A stretch of 35,500 nt of DNA from Stenotrophomonas maltophilia (GCF_013464915.1 NZ_RAVT01000050.1:1-35500); one strand, 5' to 3'. Positions 15,103 through 23,867 are shown, counted from the stretch's first letter. Translations and numbers: made by a program. Notes: generated by a model from the sequence alone, not told the origin.

Positions 15103-15864
15103 ATGAAATCGCTGGTCCGCCTCGCTACCGCTGCGCTGCTGCTTGCTGCAACGCTGTCCGTCCACGCTGCGCCGCTGGAGGGTGCGCGCCAGCTGATCGT
15201 GGTCACCAGCGAAAGCTGGGACAGCACCGAGGGGCAACTGCAGGCCTATGTGCGCGATGGCAAGGGCTGGCATGCGCACGGGCAGGCGTTCCCGGTGGCG
15301 CTTGGCCGTACCGGCAGTGCCTGGGGCCTGGGCCTGCACCCGGCGCAGGCCGACGGCCCGCAGAAGCAGGAAGGCGATGGCCGCAGCCCGGCGGGCGTGT
15401 TCGCGCTCGGCAGCGCGTTCGGCTATGCCGTCACCCGCCCAGGCACGGCCATGACCTACCAGCCTATGCTCGAAAGCAGCTACTGCATGGATGTGCCGGC
15501 GTCGCCGTTCTACAACCGCATCGTCGACGCGAAAAAGGTGGGCAAGGCGGCCGTGGAAGGCTCCACCGAGCCGATGCGGCTGGACCTGCACAACAAGGGC
15601 GACGTGCGTTACCAGGAAGGCTTCGTGATTGCCCACAACCCGGACAACCAGCCCGGCAAGGGCAGCTGCATCTTCGCCCACCTGTGGCGCCAGCCCGGTG
15701 AGGCCACGGCCGGCTGCACCGCCATGCCGCAGGCGCGCATGCAGGCCCTGCTGGACTGGTTGCGGCCGCAGGATGCGCCGCGCTTCGTGCTGTTGCCGCG
15801 CGCCGAGTACACGCGCCTGCAGGCCCAGTGGCAGCTGCCTGCACTGAGCGGAGATGCCCGTTGA
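15103..15864 (+). CDS. Exported YkuD (L,D-transpeptidase)-like protein
   Basis: A 253-residue exported protein: signal peptide to about VHA, then a YkuD-fold domain. Recognisable elements are SPAGVF (usual TPxGxF), catalytic His in FAHLW (H193) and catalytic Cys in TAGCTAM (C205). The Arg that normally follows the Cys two residues later (GCxR) is replaced by Ala, so its reaction may differ from 3-3 crosslinking, for example L,D-carboxypeptidase-like. I use ATG 15103 with GGAG at 15090-15093. Its stop TGA overlaps the TTG start of the permease, so the two genes are coupled. The regulator ends 15 bp upstream. Confidence 0.8.
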   Translation: MKSLVRLATAALLLAATLSVHAAPLEGARQLIVVTSESWDSTEGQLQAYVRDGKGWHAHGQAFPVALGRTGSAWGLGLHPAQADGPQKQEGDGRSPAGVFALGSAFGYAVTRPGTAMTYQPMLESSYCMDVPASPFYNRIVDAKKVGKAAVEGSTEPMRLDLHNKGDVRYQEGFVIAHNPDNQPGKGSCIFAHLWRQPGEATAGCTAMPQARMQALLDWLRPQDAPRFVLLPRAEYTRLQAQWQLPALSGDAR

Positions 15865-17162
15865 GCGCGCAGGACGAACCGCAGCTGCAGCGTGCGGTCA
15901 GCCGCTGGCAGATCGTCGGCCTGTCGATCAACGATGTGATCGGCAGCGGCATCTACCTGCTGCCGGCCGCCACCGTCGCCCTGCTCGGCCCCTTCAGCCT
16001 GTGGGGCGTGGTCGCCGCCGGCATCGTCGTCGCGCTGCTGGTGCTGTGCTACGCACAGGCCGCCAGCTACTTCGACGAGCCCGGCGGCAGCTACCTGTAT
16101 GCACGCGAGGCATTCGGCCGCTTCGCCGGGTTCGAGATCGGCTGGATGATCTGGCTGACCCGCATCAGCTCGGCCGCCGCATTGAGCAATGCGCTGGCCG
16201 ATGCGGTAGCGCGCTTCTGGCCGTGGGCCGGTGCCGGCATGGGGCGCATCGCGATCATCGTGGTGTCGCTGGGCTTCCTGACCGGCGTCAACATCATCGG
16301 CGTGCGCTCGGCCGCGCGCACCGGCGTGGTGCTGGTGATCGGCAAGATGTTGCCGCTGCTGCTGTTCGTGGCCATCGGTGCGTTCTACATCGACCCGCAG
16401 CTGGCCTTCTCCGGCCAGCGCCCGGACCCGCATGACCTGCAGCGCATGGGTGAAGCCGCGCTCCTGCTGCTGTACGCCTACGCCGGCTTCGAGAACATTC
16501 CGGCCGCGGCCGGCGAGTACCGCAATCCACGCCGCGATATCCCATTCGCGCTGATCACCATGATCATCACCGTCACCATCATCTACGGCGCGGTGCAGGT
16601 GGTGGCGCAGGGCACGCTGGCCGGCCTGGCCAGCTCGGCCACGCCGCTGGCCGATGCCGCCGCCGGCTTCGGTGGCGAGGCACTGGCGCTGATCCTGACC
16701 GTCGGCGCCACCATCTCCATCCTCGGCACCAACAGCAACACGATGATGATGGGCCCGCGCTTCCTGTTCGCGCTGGCCCGCGATGGCTACGGCCCGAAGA
16801 TCCTGGCCCAGGTGCATCCACGCTTCCACACCCCGGCCGCATCGATCCTGTGCCAGGGCCTGATCGCGTTGGGCCTGGCCCTGTCCGGCTCGTTCGTGCA
16901 GCTGGCGCTGCTGTCGATGACCACGCGCCTGTTCGCCTACATCGGTACCGCCGCTGCGGTGCTGGTGCTGGCCAAGCGCTACGCGGACCGGCCGGGCGCA
17001 CTGAAACTACCCGGTGGCCCGCTGATTCCGGTGCTGGCGCTGCTGCTGTGCCTGGCGCTGTTCGCCAGCGCCAGCTGGCAGAACATCGCCGCGGCGCTGG
17101 TGGCGTTTGCCATCGGCGCGGTGATCTACAAGTTGCCGCGCAAGGATGCCGACGCCGGGTGA
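15861..17162 (+). CDS. APC-superfamily amino acid permease
   Basis: A 433-residue inner-membrane protein with about 12 hydrophobic segments. The first helix carries the APC signature (SINDVIGSGIYLLPAA), where the unwound GSGI segment binds the substrate amino group; FDEPGGSYLYAREAFG is also characteristic. I chose the TTG at 15861: GGAG lies seven bases before it and TTG shares bases with the TGA of the YkuD-like gene (TTGA). The in-frame ATG at 15828 would add eleven residues overlapping that gene. As the last gene of the series it may import amino acids or the dipeptides released by the neighbouring peptidases; the substrate is not readable from sequence. Confidence 0.87.
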   Translation: MSAQDEPQLQRAVSRWQIVGLSINDVIGSGIYLLPAATVALLGPFSLWGVVAAGIVVALLVLCYAQAASYFDEPGGSYLYAREAFGRFAGFEIGWMIWLTRISSAAALSNALADAVARFWPWAGAGMGRIAIIVVSLGFLTGVNIIGVRSAARTGVVLVIGKMLPLLLFVAIGAFYIDPQLAFSGQRPDPHDLQRMGEAALLLLYAYAGFENIPAAAGEYRNPRRDIPFALITMIITVTIIYGAVQVVAQGTLAGLASSATPLADAAAGFGGEALALILTVGATISILGTNSNTMMMGPRFLFALARDGYGPKILAQVHPRFHTPAASILCQGLIALGLALSGSFVQLALLSMTTRLFAYIGTAAAVLVLAKRYADRPGALKLPGGPLIPVLALLLCLALFASASWQNIAAALVAFAIGAVIYKLPRKDADAG

Positions 17163-17169
17163 CCGGCAG

Positions 17170-17188
17170 CGCCGGGCCATGCCCGGCG
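17170..17188. repeat. REP-like hairpin after the permease gene
   Basis: CGCCGGGC-CAT-GCCCGGCG, a perfect 8-bp stem eight bases after the permease stop. There is no T run, so it is a REP-like palindrome that may also protect or end the mRNA. GTAG is absent. Confidence 0.6.
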
Positions 17189-17272
17189 GATTGATCTGGC
17201 GATCACACTGCCGGACCGGGCCGTTAACCGCCGCGCAGGCACGATCAGGCTTCGTCCACAACGGAGCCTTCC

Positions 17273-17596
17273 ATGACCGAGTACCAGATCCCCGGCCGCG
17301 TACCGGACGACAGCACGCCGCGCGACGCGGTCAGCAACTACTGGCGCGAGCGCTACACCGCCGAGCAGTACTACGACGACCAGCTGTTCTTCGAGGACTA
17401 TGAGCCGGCCTACCGCATCGGCCACGCCGCGCGCGCGCAGGACATGATCCGCGCCTACGAACAGGTCGAAGCCGAACTGGAATCGCGCTGGGCCAATGAA
17501 CGTGGCCGCAGCCGGCTGGAATGGGCGCAGGCGCGCGGTGCCGTTCGCCGTGGCTGGGAGGATGCACAGCTGGCGGACCCGCAGTTGAAGCGATAA
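17273..17596 (+). CDS. Small acidic/aromatic protein of unknown function
   Basis: A 107-residue soluble protein without signal peptide or membrane segment. The N-terminal half is rich in Asp, Glu and Tyr (for example YWRERYTAEQYYDDQLFFEDYEPAYRIG), and the C-terminal half is helical and charged. Similar short proteins occur in xanthomonads, but I know no function. GGAG lies eight bases before the ATG (17261-17264). It is separated from the permease by 110 bp containing a REP-like hairpin and is followed by three hairpin repeats, so it is likely a single-gene unit. Confidence 0.75.
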   Translation: MTEYQIPGRVPDDSTPRDAVSNYWRERYTAEQYYDDQLFFEDYEPAYRIGHAARAQDMIRAYEQVEAELESRWANERGRSRLEWAQARGAVRRGWEDAQLADPQLKR

Positions 17597-17608
17597 CGCC
17601 AGGCTCCT

Positions 17609-17694
17609 GTAGAGCCGAGCCCATGCTCGGCTCAGAGTCGAGCACCGCTCGACTTTACAGAAAACCTGCTGGAGCCGAGCACGGGCTCGGCTCC
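17609..17694. repeat. Cluster of three SMAG-like hairpins
   Basis: Three hairpins in 86 bases: GTAG-headed AGCCGAGC/GCTCGGCT (17609-17632), a GTCGAGC/GCTCGAC hairpin with a decayed tail (17637-17653) and a GGAGCCGAGC/GCTCGGCTCC hairpin (17671-17694) whose GTAG has become mutated. They lie between two convergent genes and could act as a bidirectional mRNA end. Confidence 0.75.
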
Positions 17695-17700
17695 ACATGC

Positions 17701-18156
17701 TCACTCCTGTTCCGGCAGCGGTGGCACGACCACGCTGGGCTTGCTCTCACCACCACCTGCGGCGATCAGGTCGCGGGTGTTCTTCTGCACCGCCACCGCG
17801 CCGAACAGCGACAGCGCATACGCCATGCCGTAGAAGCCTTTCTCGCTCGATGCCAGGGTGGCATTCCACAGGCCAACCAGCAGCAGCATCAGCGCCGACA
17901 GCAGCGCGAACCAGCACAGCGCGTAGTACAGCGCGCTCACCGGAATGCCCTCGACGCGGTCACGCACGCTCTTCTGCAGCGACACCGCCGCGAACAGGCC
18001 GAACAGCAGCAGGGTCAGGTAGTAGCCCTTTTCGTTGAGCGCCATCGTGGCGGCGTTGAACAGGCCGATCAGGTAGGCCGCCGCGCCCAGCAGCAGGGCC
18101 ACCCACGAGGCGGCAATGAAGGCGGTGGACGGCTTGTGGGGCATGGCAGTGTTCAT
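17701..18156 (-). CDS. YiaA/YiaB-type inner-membrane protein
   Basis: A 151-residue membrane protein with two copies of a two-helix unit: [49 protein letters not shown] and the similar [43 protein letters not shown]. The repeated GLxNA...EKGxY pattern is the YiaAB domain, duplicated as in E. coli YiaA. Function is unknown in the family. The ATG at 18156 has AAGGA six bases before it; the longer open frame to 18231 lacks support. The cytoplasmic C-terminal tail is Pro-rich. The stop lies a few bases from the hairpin cluster. Confidence 0.82.
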   Translation of the reverse strand: MNTAMPHKPSTAFIAASWVALLLGAAAYLIGLFNAATMALNEKGYYLTLLLFGLFAAVSLQKSVRDRVEGIPVSALYYALCWFALLSALMLLLVGLWNATLASSEKGFYGMAYALSLFGAVAVQKNTRDLIAAGGGESKPSVVVPPLPEQE

Positions 18157-18324
18157 TGCAGATCCTTGGCAGGCAGACGGGCACGCTTTGCCCGGGCGTG
18201 CCCACCCTAGACGATCCCGCCGCCCTCGCACAGGGGTTGCAGGACCTTCGGGCCACGACGGTCACCGCTCCAGTGGTATACAAGGGACAGCCCGGCCATC
18301 CGCATCCCCGCCCTGGAGATACCC

Positions 18325-19494
18325 ATGACCCGCATGCCCCTGCTGCTCGCCCTCGGCCTGGTGCCGATCCTCGCCACCTCTGCCTGCAATGCCGCCGACC
18401 CGGCCGCCAACGGCGCCCAGGCCGCCGCCCCCACAGCTTCCACCGCGGCCGACCAGCGCCCGTTCACCGCTACCGAAATCAGCCGCTTCGACCAGCCGTG
18501 GGCGATGACTTTCCTGCCCGACGGCAGCCTGCTGGTCACCGAAAAGCGCGGCAAGCTGCAGCACCTGGACCTGGCCAGCGGCCAGAAGCACGAGATCACC
18601 GGTGTTCCGAAGGTCGCCTATGGTGGCCAGGGCGGTTTCGGCGACATCATCCTGCACCCGGACTTCGCCCGGAATCATGTCGTTTACCTCAGCTATGCCG
18701 AGGAAGGCACGCTGGACACGCGCGGCGCTGCCGTGGCCCGGGCCACGCTGGCGCTGGACGCCGGCGGTGCCGGCCAGCTGAAGGACCTGAAGGTGATCTG
18801 GCGGCAGAGCCCGAAGGTCAGTGGCGAGGGCCACTACGGGCATCGCCTCGCCTTCGGCCCGGACGGCAAGCTGTGGATCAGTTCCAGCGAGCGCCAGAAG
18901 TTCGATCCGGCTCAGGACATGGGCAGCAACCTCGGCAAGATCATCCGCCTCAACGACGACGGCAGCCTGCCCGCCGACAACCCGTTCGCTTCGCAAGGCG
19001 GCGTGGCCGCGCAGGTGTGGTCGCTGGGCCATCGCAACATCCTCGGCATGGCGTTCGATACCAGCGGCAAGCTGTGGGCGCATGAAATGGGCCCGGCCGG
19101 CGGCGACGAACTGAACCTGATCGTGCGCGGCGCCAACTACGGCTACCCGATCGTCTCCAACGGCGACCATTACGACGGGCGCCCGATTCCCGACCACAAC
19201 ACGCGCCCGGAATTCGCCGCGCCGAAGGTGACCTGGACGCCGGTGATCTCGCCGGCCGGCTTCGTGATCTACAGCGGCAGCCTGTTCCCGCAGTGGAAGG
19301 GTAGTGGCTTCATCGGCGGCCTGTCGTCGACCTCGCTGGTGCGCGTGGCCTTCGATGGCGACAGCGCGCGCGAAGCCGAGCGCTTCAACATGGGCGAGCG
19401 CATCCGCGAAGTGGAACAGGGCCCGGACGGCGCACTGTGGCTGCTGGAAGACGGCAGCAAGGCGCGCCTGCTGAAGCTGACGCCGAAAGCCTGA
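18325..19494 (+). CDS. PQQ-dependent aldose/sorbosone dehydrogenase-like protein (YliI-like)
   Basis: A 389-residue exported six-bladed beta-propeller of the soluble glucose/sorbosone dehydrogenase family (E. coli YliI/Asd). Signal peptide to about SACNA; the Cys could be a lipobox but the -3 residue does not fit well. Motifs include [65 protein letters not shown], and [16 protein letters not shown], which contribute the PQQ and calcium sites in homologues. It oxidises aldose sugars in the periplasm, passing electrons on through PQQ. No PQQ synthesis genes are in view. The gene appears monocistronic; a GTAG repeat begins two bases after its stop. Confidence 0.9.
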   Translation: MTRMPLLLALGLVPILATSACNAADPAANGAQAAAPTASTAADQRPFTATEISRFDQPWAMTFLPDGSLLVTEKRGKLQHLDLASGQKHEITGVPKVAYGGQGGFGDIILHPDFARNHVVYLSYAEEGTLDTRGAAVARATLALDAGGAGQLKDLKVIWRQSPKVSGEGHYGHRLAFGPDGKLWISSSERQKFDPAQDMGSNLGKIIRLNDDGSLPADNPFASQGGVAAQVWSLGHRNILGMAFDTSGKLWAHEMGPAGGDELNLIVRGANYGYPIVSNGDHYDGRPIPDHNTRPEFAAPKVTWTPVISPAGFVIYSGSLFPQWKGSGFIGGLSSTSLVRVAFDGDSAREAERFNMGERIREVEQGPDGALWLLEDGSKARLLKLTPKA

Positions 19495-19495
19495 G

Positions 19496-19519
19496 GTAGC
19501 GCCGGCCGCTGGCCGGCAC
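19496..19519 (+). repeat. GTAG palindrome abutting a stop codon
   Basis: GTAG then GCGCCGGCC..GGCCGGCA, starting one base after the dehydrogenase TGA. Confidence 0.8.
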
Positions 19520-19530
19520 GTTTCTCCGCA

Positions 19531-19552
19531 ACGGCCCCGCACGCGGGGCCGT
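19531..19552. terminator. Possible bidirectional terminator hairpin
   Basis: ACGGCCCCGC/GCGGGGCCGT, a perfect 10-bp stem with a 2-base loop, centred between convergent genes. No clear T run follows on either strand, so the terminator reading is tentative. Confidence 0.5.
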
Positions 19553-19558
19553 CTGCAT

Positions 19559-20089
19559 TCACTGGATGGTGATGACCTTCACCTCGGTCTTCGTGCAGGC
19601 CTGGTCCAGGCACTGCCCGTTCAACCACACCTGTCCATCGCCGATCATCACGCCCTGCTGGTTGACGAAGACCTTGCCGAAGTCCTGCTCGGCCACCGCC
19701 TTGACCACTGCCGGGGTGATGATCTTCTCGTAGTTGCGCTGGAACTCGCCGGGACCGGTGACCTTCTTTCCATCCGCGATGTTCAGCGGGAAGCGCACTT
19801 CTTCGACGGCGGCTGCACGATCGCCACCGACCACGGCGGTCCTGAACGCGTTGAACACCTTTTCGTACTGCGCCGCATCGCCAAGCAGCGTCTCGATGCG
19901 CGCGCGAGCGTCTTCGGCGGGCGCGGCCGGTGCGGCGGCGGTGGGTTCAGCGGCGGGTGCTGCAGGCGTTGCCGGGGCGCTGGCCTCCATCGGCGGCGGC
20001 GCATCCACCGCAGGCTCGGCCGGTGGTGCCGCCGGCTGCGAGCAGGCCGCCAGCAACAGGGCGGGGATCAAGTAGGCCATCCGGCGCAT
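19559..20089 (-). CDS. Lipoprotein with Ala/Pro-rich linker, unknown function
   Basis: A 176-residue lipoprotein. The N-terminus MRRMAYLIPALLLAACSQ has a good lipobox (LAAC), so Cys16 would be lipidated. Residues about 17-70 are an Ala/Pro/Glu-rich linker, probably unstructured, and the C-terminal domain (about 70-176) contains RIETLLGDAAQYEKVFNAFRTAV and a final strand pair with two Cys (QCLDQACTKTEVKVITI) that could form a disulphide. The frame is open upstream to 20179 but that part reads through REP repeats. ATG 20089 has GGAG seven bases before it. Function unknown. Confidence 0.75.
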   Translation of the reverse strand: MRRMAYLIPALLLAACSQPAAPPAEPAVDAPPPMEASAPATPAAPAAEPTAAAPAAPAEDARARIETLLGDAAQYEKVFNAFRTAVVGGDRAAAVEEVRFPLNIADGKKVTGPGEFQRNYEKIITPAVVKAVAEQDFGKVFVNQQGVMIGDGQVWLNGQCLDQACTKTEVKVITIQ

Positions 20090-20121
20090 GCGCGCACTCC
20101 ATCGAAACAGGAAGCCCGATG

Positions 20122-20223
20122 GTAGCGCCGGGCCGCGCCCGGCGTGTTCGTGCAATGTGAGCGCAGCAACGCCGGGCATGGCCCGGCGTTACCGCTTGCA
20201 GTAGATCCACGCCATGCGTGGAT
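20122..20223. repeat. Cluster of three REP/SMAG hairpins
   Basis: GTAG-headed GCGCCGGGC..GCCCGGCG (20122-20144), an inverted AACGCCGGGC-ATG-GCCCGGCGTT with degenerate head (20168-20193), and GTAG-ATCCACGC-CAT-GCGTGGAT (20201-20223). The cluster separates the GH3 gene from the lipoprotein gene. Confidence 0.8.
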
Positions 20224-20233
20224 GAGGGTGCAA

Positions 20234-22408
20234 TCAGCCCTTCAGCAGCTCGAACTGCACCGCTTCGCCAGCCGCCGACGAGGCACACACCCACACGTCG
20301 AACTGGCCCGGCTCGGCACGCAGCACGCCGTCACGGCCGGTGAACGCCAACTGCTCGCGGCTCAGGGTGAACACCACTTCGGTCGACTCGCCCGGCTGCA
20401 GTGCCACCTTGCGGAAGTCCTTCAGTTCGCGCACCGGACGCACGCGGCTGGCCACGCGGTCGTGGATGTACAGCTGCACCACTTCTTCACCGGCCACATC
20501 ACCGCTGTTGGTCAGCGTGGTGGCGATGGTCAGGGTGTCGTCCCAGCCCAACTGCGCGGCGCTGAGCTGCGGCACGCCGTAGGCGAAGCTGGTGTAGCCG
20601 ATGCCGTGGCCGAACGGGTACAGCGGCTCGTTCGGGATCTCGCGCCAGCGTGCCTTGAACTCCGACATGGTCGGCAGTTCCGGGCGGCCGGTACGCGGGT
20701 GGTTGTAGAAGTACGGCTGCTGGCCGGACACCTGCGGGAAGCTGACCGGCAGGCGACCGGACGGGCTGTAGTCGCCGAACAGCACATCAGCCACCGCATG
20801 GCCGGTCTGCGTGCCCAGGTACCAGGTCACCGCCACCGCCTGTGCATTGCGCACCGCGCCCTGCAGCGCCAGCGCGCGGCCGTTGCGCAGCAGCACGACC
20901 AGCGGCTTGCCGGTCATCGCCACGGCCTCGGCCAGCGCCTGCTGTGCGGGTGGCAGGGTGATCTCCACGCGCGACTGCGCTTCACCGCTGTAACGCTGCG
21001 GTTCGCCCAGCGCCAGCACCACCACGTCGGCGCGCAGTGCGGCGGCCACGGCCGCTTCGGTGCCACCGGGGATGGCCACTTCCAGTTCGCAGCCCGGCAC
21101 GATCTCCAGCAGCGCTTCGTCGCCGATGGCGGCACGCACGCCGGTTTCCAGGTCCACGTAGCGCTGCTTGTCGCCAAACAGCGTCCAGCAGCCTTCGATG
21201 TTCTCGCGGTCCTGCACGAACGGGCCGATCAGCGCGATCTTCTGCCCGGTCTTCTGCAGCGGCAGCACGTTGTCGCGGTTGTCCAGCAGCACGATCGAAC
21301 GGCGCGCGGCGTCGCGCGACAGTTCGTCATGGGCGGCAATGTGCGAGGTATCCGACTCGCGCGCCGGGTCCAGCGAACGGTACGGGTCGTCGAACAGGCC
21401 GATGGTTTCCTTCAGCCACAGGATGCGGCGCACGCCTTCATCCAGCACCGCCATCGGCACTTCGCCGCTCTCGACCAGCCCCGGCAGGTGCTCGGCGTAG
21501 AAGCCGCTCTGCATGCTCAGGTCCAGGCCGGCGGTGAACGCCTTGGCGGTCGCATCGCGGTCGTCGGCGGCGTAGCCGTGCGCCACCAGTTCCATGTCGG
21601 CGGTGTAATCGGAGATCACCACGCCCGGGAATTTCCACTCACCGCGCAGGATGTCGGTCAACAGTTCGGCATTGGCGCTGGCCGGCACGCCGTTGATGTC
21701 GTTGAACGAGGACATCACGGTGATCGCACCGGCGTCGAAAGCGGCCTTGAACGGCGGCAGGTGCACGTCGCGCAGGGTCTGCGGCGAGATGTCCACCATG
21801 TTGTATTCCATGCCGGCCATCACCGCGCCATAGGCAGCGAAGTGCTTGGGCGTGGCCAGCAGCGAGTCGGCCGCGCGCAGGTCGTTGCCCTGGAAGCCAC
21901 GCACGCGGGCGGCGGCGAACGCACAGCCCAGCACCACGTCCTCACCGGCGCCTTCGGCACCACGGCCCCAGCGCTGGTCGCGGGCGATGTCCACGGCCGG
22001 TGCGTAGGTCCAGTGCAGGCCAGCGGCGGTGGCCTCGATGGCGGTGGCACGCGCGGTGCGCTCGGCCAGTTCCGGTTCGAAGCTGGCGGCCTCGCCCAGC
22101 GGGATCGGGAACACGGTGCGCATGCCGTGGATGACGTCGGCGGCCAGGATCACCGGGATGCCCAGGCGGCTCTCCTCGGTGGCGACCTGCTGGATGCGGC
22201 GGCCCAGCTCGGCGCCGACACCGTTGAACAGCGAGCCGACCTTGCCCTCGCGCACCTGCTGCAGCACCTGGTCGGCATTGCGCACGTTGGCTTCCGGGTT
22301 CACGTCCGGGGCGAACGGGCGGACCATGTCCGCGAAGACACCCAGCTGGCCGACCTTTTCCTCGACGGTCATCTGGGCAATGAGGGATTCGATGCGATCG
22401 GAGGCCAC
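20234..22408 (-). CDS. Glycoside hydrolase family 3 beta-glucosidase
   Basis: A 724-residue GH3 enzyme close to BglX in domain order: N-terminal TIM-barrel (1-320), with KHF and the nucleophile D267 in VVISDYTADMELVAHG; an alpha/beta sandwich (about 330-550); and a C-terminal fibronectin-III-like domain (about 615-720). It should remove terminal beta-linked glucose from oligosaccharides. E. coli BglX is periplasmic, but no signal peptide is visible here, so I infer a cytoplasmic enzyme. Start is GTG at 22408 with AAGGA six bases before it. A LacI-type operator lies at 22422-22435, so it is probably induced by a sugar; no LacI-family gene is in the window. A GTAG repeat lies 10 bp after the stop. 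Confidence 0.92.
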   Translation of the reverse strand: MASDRIESLIAQMTVEEKVGQLGVFADMVRPFAPDVNPEANVRNADQVLQQVREGKVGSLFNGVGAELGRRIQQVATEESRLGIPVILAADVIHGMRTVFPIPLGEAASFEPELAERTARATAIEATAAGLHWTYAPAVDIARDQRWGRGAEGAGEDVVLGCAFAAARVRGFQGNDLRAADSLLATPKHFAAYGAVMAGMEYNMVDISPQTLRDVHLPPFKAAFDAGAITVMSSFNDINGVPASANAELLTDILRGEWKFPGVVISDYTADMELVAHGYAADDRDATAKAFTAGLDLSMQSGFYAEHLPGLVESGEVPMAVLDEGVRRILWLKETIGLFDDPYRSLDPARESDTSHIAAHDELSRDAARRSIVLLDNRDNVLPLQKTGQKIALIGPFVQDRENIEGCWTLFGDKQRYVDLETGVRAAIGDEALLEIVPGCELEVAIPGGTEAAVAAALRADVVVLALGEPQRYSGEAQSRVEITLPPAQQALAEAVAMTGKPLVVLLRNGRALALQGAVRNAQAVAVTWYLGTQTGHAVADVLFGDYSPSGRLPVSFPQVSGQQPYFYNHPRTGRPELPTMSEFKARWREIPNEPLYPFGHGIGYTSFAYGVPQLSAAQLGWDDTLTIATTLTNSGDVAGEEVVQLYIHDRVASRVRPVRELKDFRKVALQPGESTEVVFTLSREQLAFTGRDGVLRAEPGQFDVWVCASSAAGEAVQFELLKG

Positions 22409-22421
22409 CAGCAGTCCTTGA

Positions 22422-22435
22422 TGAAAACGTTTACA
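22422..22435. promoter_or_regulatory. LacI-family operator candidate upstream of GH3 gene
   Basis: TGAAAACGTTTACA, a near-perfect palindrome with the central CG typical of LacI/GalR-family operators (compare TGTAAACGTTTACA). It ends 13 bases before the GTG start of the GH3 gene, just upstream of its ribosome site, where bound repressor would block transcription. Confidence 0.65.
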
Positions 22436-22536
22436 AGCCCGGCATTCTAGCGATCCCGAGCCATTTGGCGAGAGGTTTCGTCATTCAGTTTCAGGCTCCA
22501 GCCGGATCCGTACGGTCCGGCCGGAGGCATCGCAGC

Positions 22537-23808
22537 TTACTCCGAGCCGGCCAGCTGGCGCTGCCCGGCCATCAACATGGCGTCGCTGGAGGCCTGGAAT
22601 ACGCGCAGGCCGAAGGCCGGCAGGATCGCCAGCAGGTGGTCGAAGATGTCCGACTGCACCGCCTCGTACTCGCCCCAGGCGGTGCTGCGGGTGAAGCAGT
22701 ACAGCTCCAGCGGCAGGCCCTCGGTGGTTGGCTGCAGCTGCCGTACCAGCAGGGTCATGTCGGTGTGGATGCCCGGATGGCTGCGCAGGTAGCGCTCGAC
22801 GTACGCGCGGAAGGTGCCCAGGTTGGTCACCCGGCGGCTGTTGACCTCGGCCACGCCCTGCTCGCGCAGGCGCCCGTTCCACTGCCCCAGCTCCTGTTCC
22901 TTGTCCTGCAGGTAGTCGCGCAACAGCGCGAACTGGCCAAGGAAGGCCAGGTCGCCCTCGTCCAGGAAGCCGACGCTGTGCTGGTCCAGGTACAGCGCGC
23001 GCTTGATCCGGCGGCCACCGGCCTCCTGCATGCCGCGCCAGTTCTTGAACGACTCGGTCACCAGCTTCTTGGTCGGGATGGTGGTGATGGTCTTGTCGAA
23101 GTTCTGCACGGTGACGGTGTGCAGCGCGATGTCGATCACATCACCATCGGCGTTCTGGCTGGGCATCTCGATCCAGTCGCCGATGCGCACGCGGCCATCG
23201 CCGCTGATCTGCACGCTGGCCACCAGCGACAGGATGGTGTCCTGGAAGATCAGCATCAGCACCGCGGTGGCCGCACCAAGACCGGTGACCAGATAGCGCA
23301 GGTCGACGCCGGCCAGGGTGGCAACGATCGACAGGCCGGCGATCACGAAGATGACGATCTTGGCGACCTGCAGATAGCCCTTGATCGGCTTGTTGCGTGC
23401 TTCGGGGCGACGTTCGTACAGATCGTTGGCCGCATCCAGCGCATGCGAGATGGCCAGCACCACGGTCAGGATCGCCCAGGCCTGGCAGGCGCCGATGATG
23501 AAGCTGACCAGGCCCGGCGGCAGGTCCGGCACGATGCGGATGCCGGAAGCGATCACCTGGCTGGGCACCACATTGGACAGCCGCGAGATCACCCGCATCA
23601 GGTGGCTGCCACGGCCGGTGTCGGCGCCCGGCAGTCGGCTGAGCAGGCGCCGCAGCCCGCGCAGCAGGATGCGCTTGGTCACCCAGTTGGCCAGGCCGGC
23701 GGCGATCAGCAGCGCCGAAATCATCAACGCCAGGTAGGCGCCAGGATAGGGTTCCAGTGTGTTCTGCAGCTTCTCCAGCCACTGTACCGCCACCACCGCG
23801 TCCACCAT
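22537..23808 (-). CDS. MscS-family mechanosensitive channel, YbdG-like
   Basis: A 423-residue inner-membrane protein: about five membrane helices (residues 20-40, 92-110, 140-170 and a pore helix near 175-205), then the MscS beta-domain (DGRVRIGDWIEMPSQNADGDVIDIALHTVTVQNFDKTITTIPTKKLV) and a cytoplasmic C-terminal domain. Overall length and the insert after the beta-domain (GGRRIKRALYLD) match YbdG-type miniconductance channels, which release solutes on hypo-osmotic shock. The pore helix has GLGAATAVLMLIFQDTILSLVASVQI. AAGGAG lies seven bases before the ATG. It follows folB on the same strand across a 90-bp gap containing a GTAG repeat. Confidence 0.9.
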   Translation of the reverse strand: MVDAVVAVQWLEKLQNTLEPYPGAYLALMISALLIAAGLANWVTKRILLRGLRRLLSRLPGADTGRGSHLMRVISRLSNVVPSQVIASGIRIVPDLPPGLVSFIIGACQAWAILTVVLAISHALDAANDLYERRPEARNKPIKGYLQVAKIVIFVIAGLSIVATLAGVDLRYLVTGLGAATAVLMLIFQDTILSLVASVQISGDGRVRIGDWIEMPSQNADGDVIDIALHTVTVQNFDKTITTIPTKKLVTESFKNWRGMQEAGGRRIKRALYLDQHSVGFLDEGDLAFLGQFALLRDYLQDKEQELGQWNGRLREQGVAEVNSRRVTNLGTFRAYVERYLRSHPGIHTDMTLLVRQLQPTTEGLPLELYCFTRSTAWGEYEAVQSDIFDHLLAILPAFGLRVFQASSDAMLMAGQRQLAGSE

Positions 23809-23843
23809 CCGTTGTCTCCTTGTTGTTTCATTGCTGATGAGGT

Positions 23844-23867
23844 TGCCGGCCAGCGGCCGGCACTACC
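23844..23867 (-). repeat. GTAG palindrome (GCCGGCC subtype)
   Basis: TTGCCGGCCAGCGGCCGGCA followed by CTAC, a minus-oriented copy of the element at 1516. A partial copy (GGCCGGCGGCCGG) follows at 23876-23888. Confidence 0.8.

Noticed and set aside
22500..22522. Possible terminator after the MscS-like gene
   Set aside because: GCCGGA..TCCGGC can pair, but the stem has a mismatch and no T run follows.
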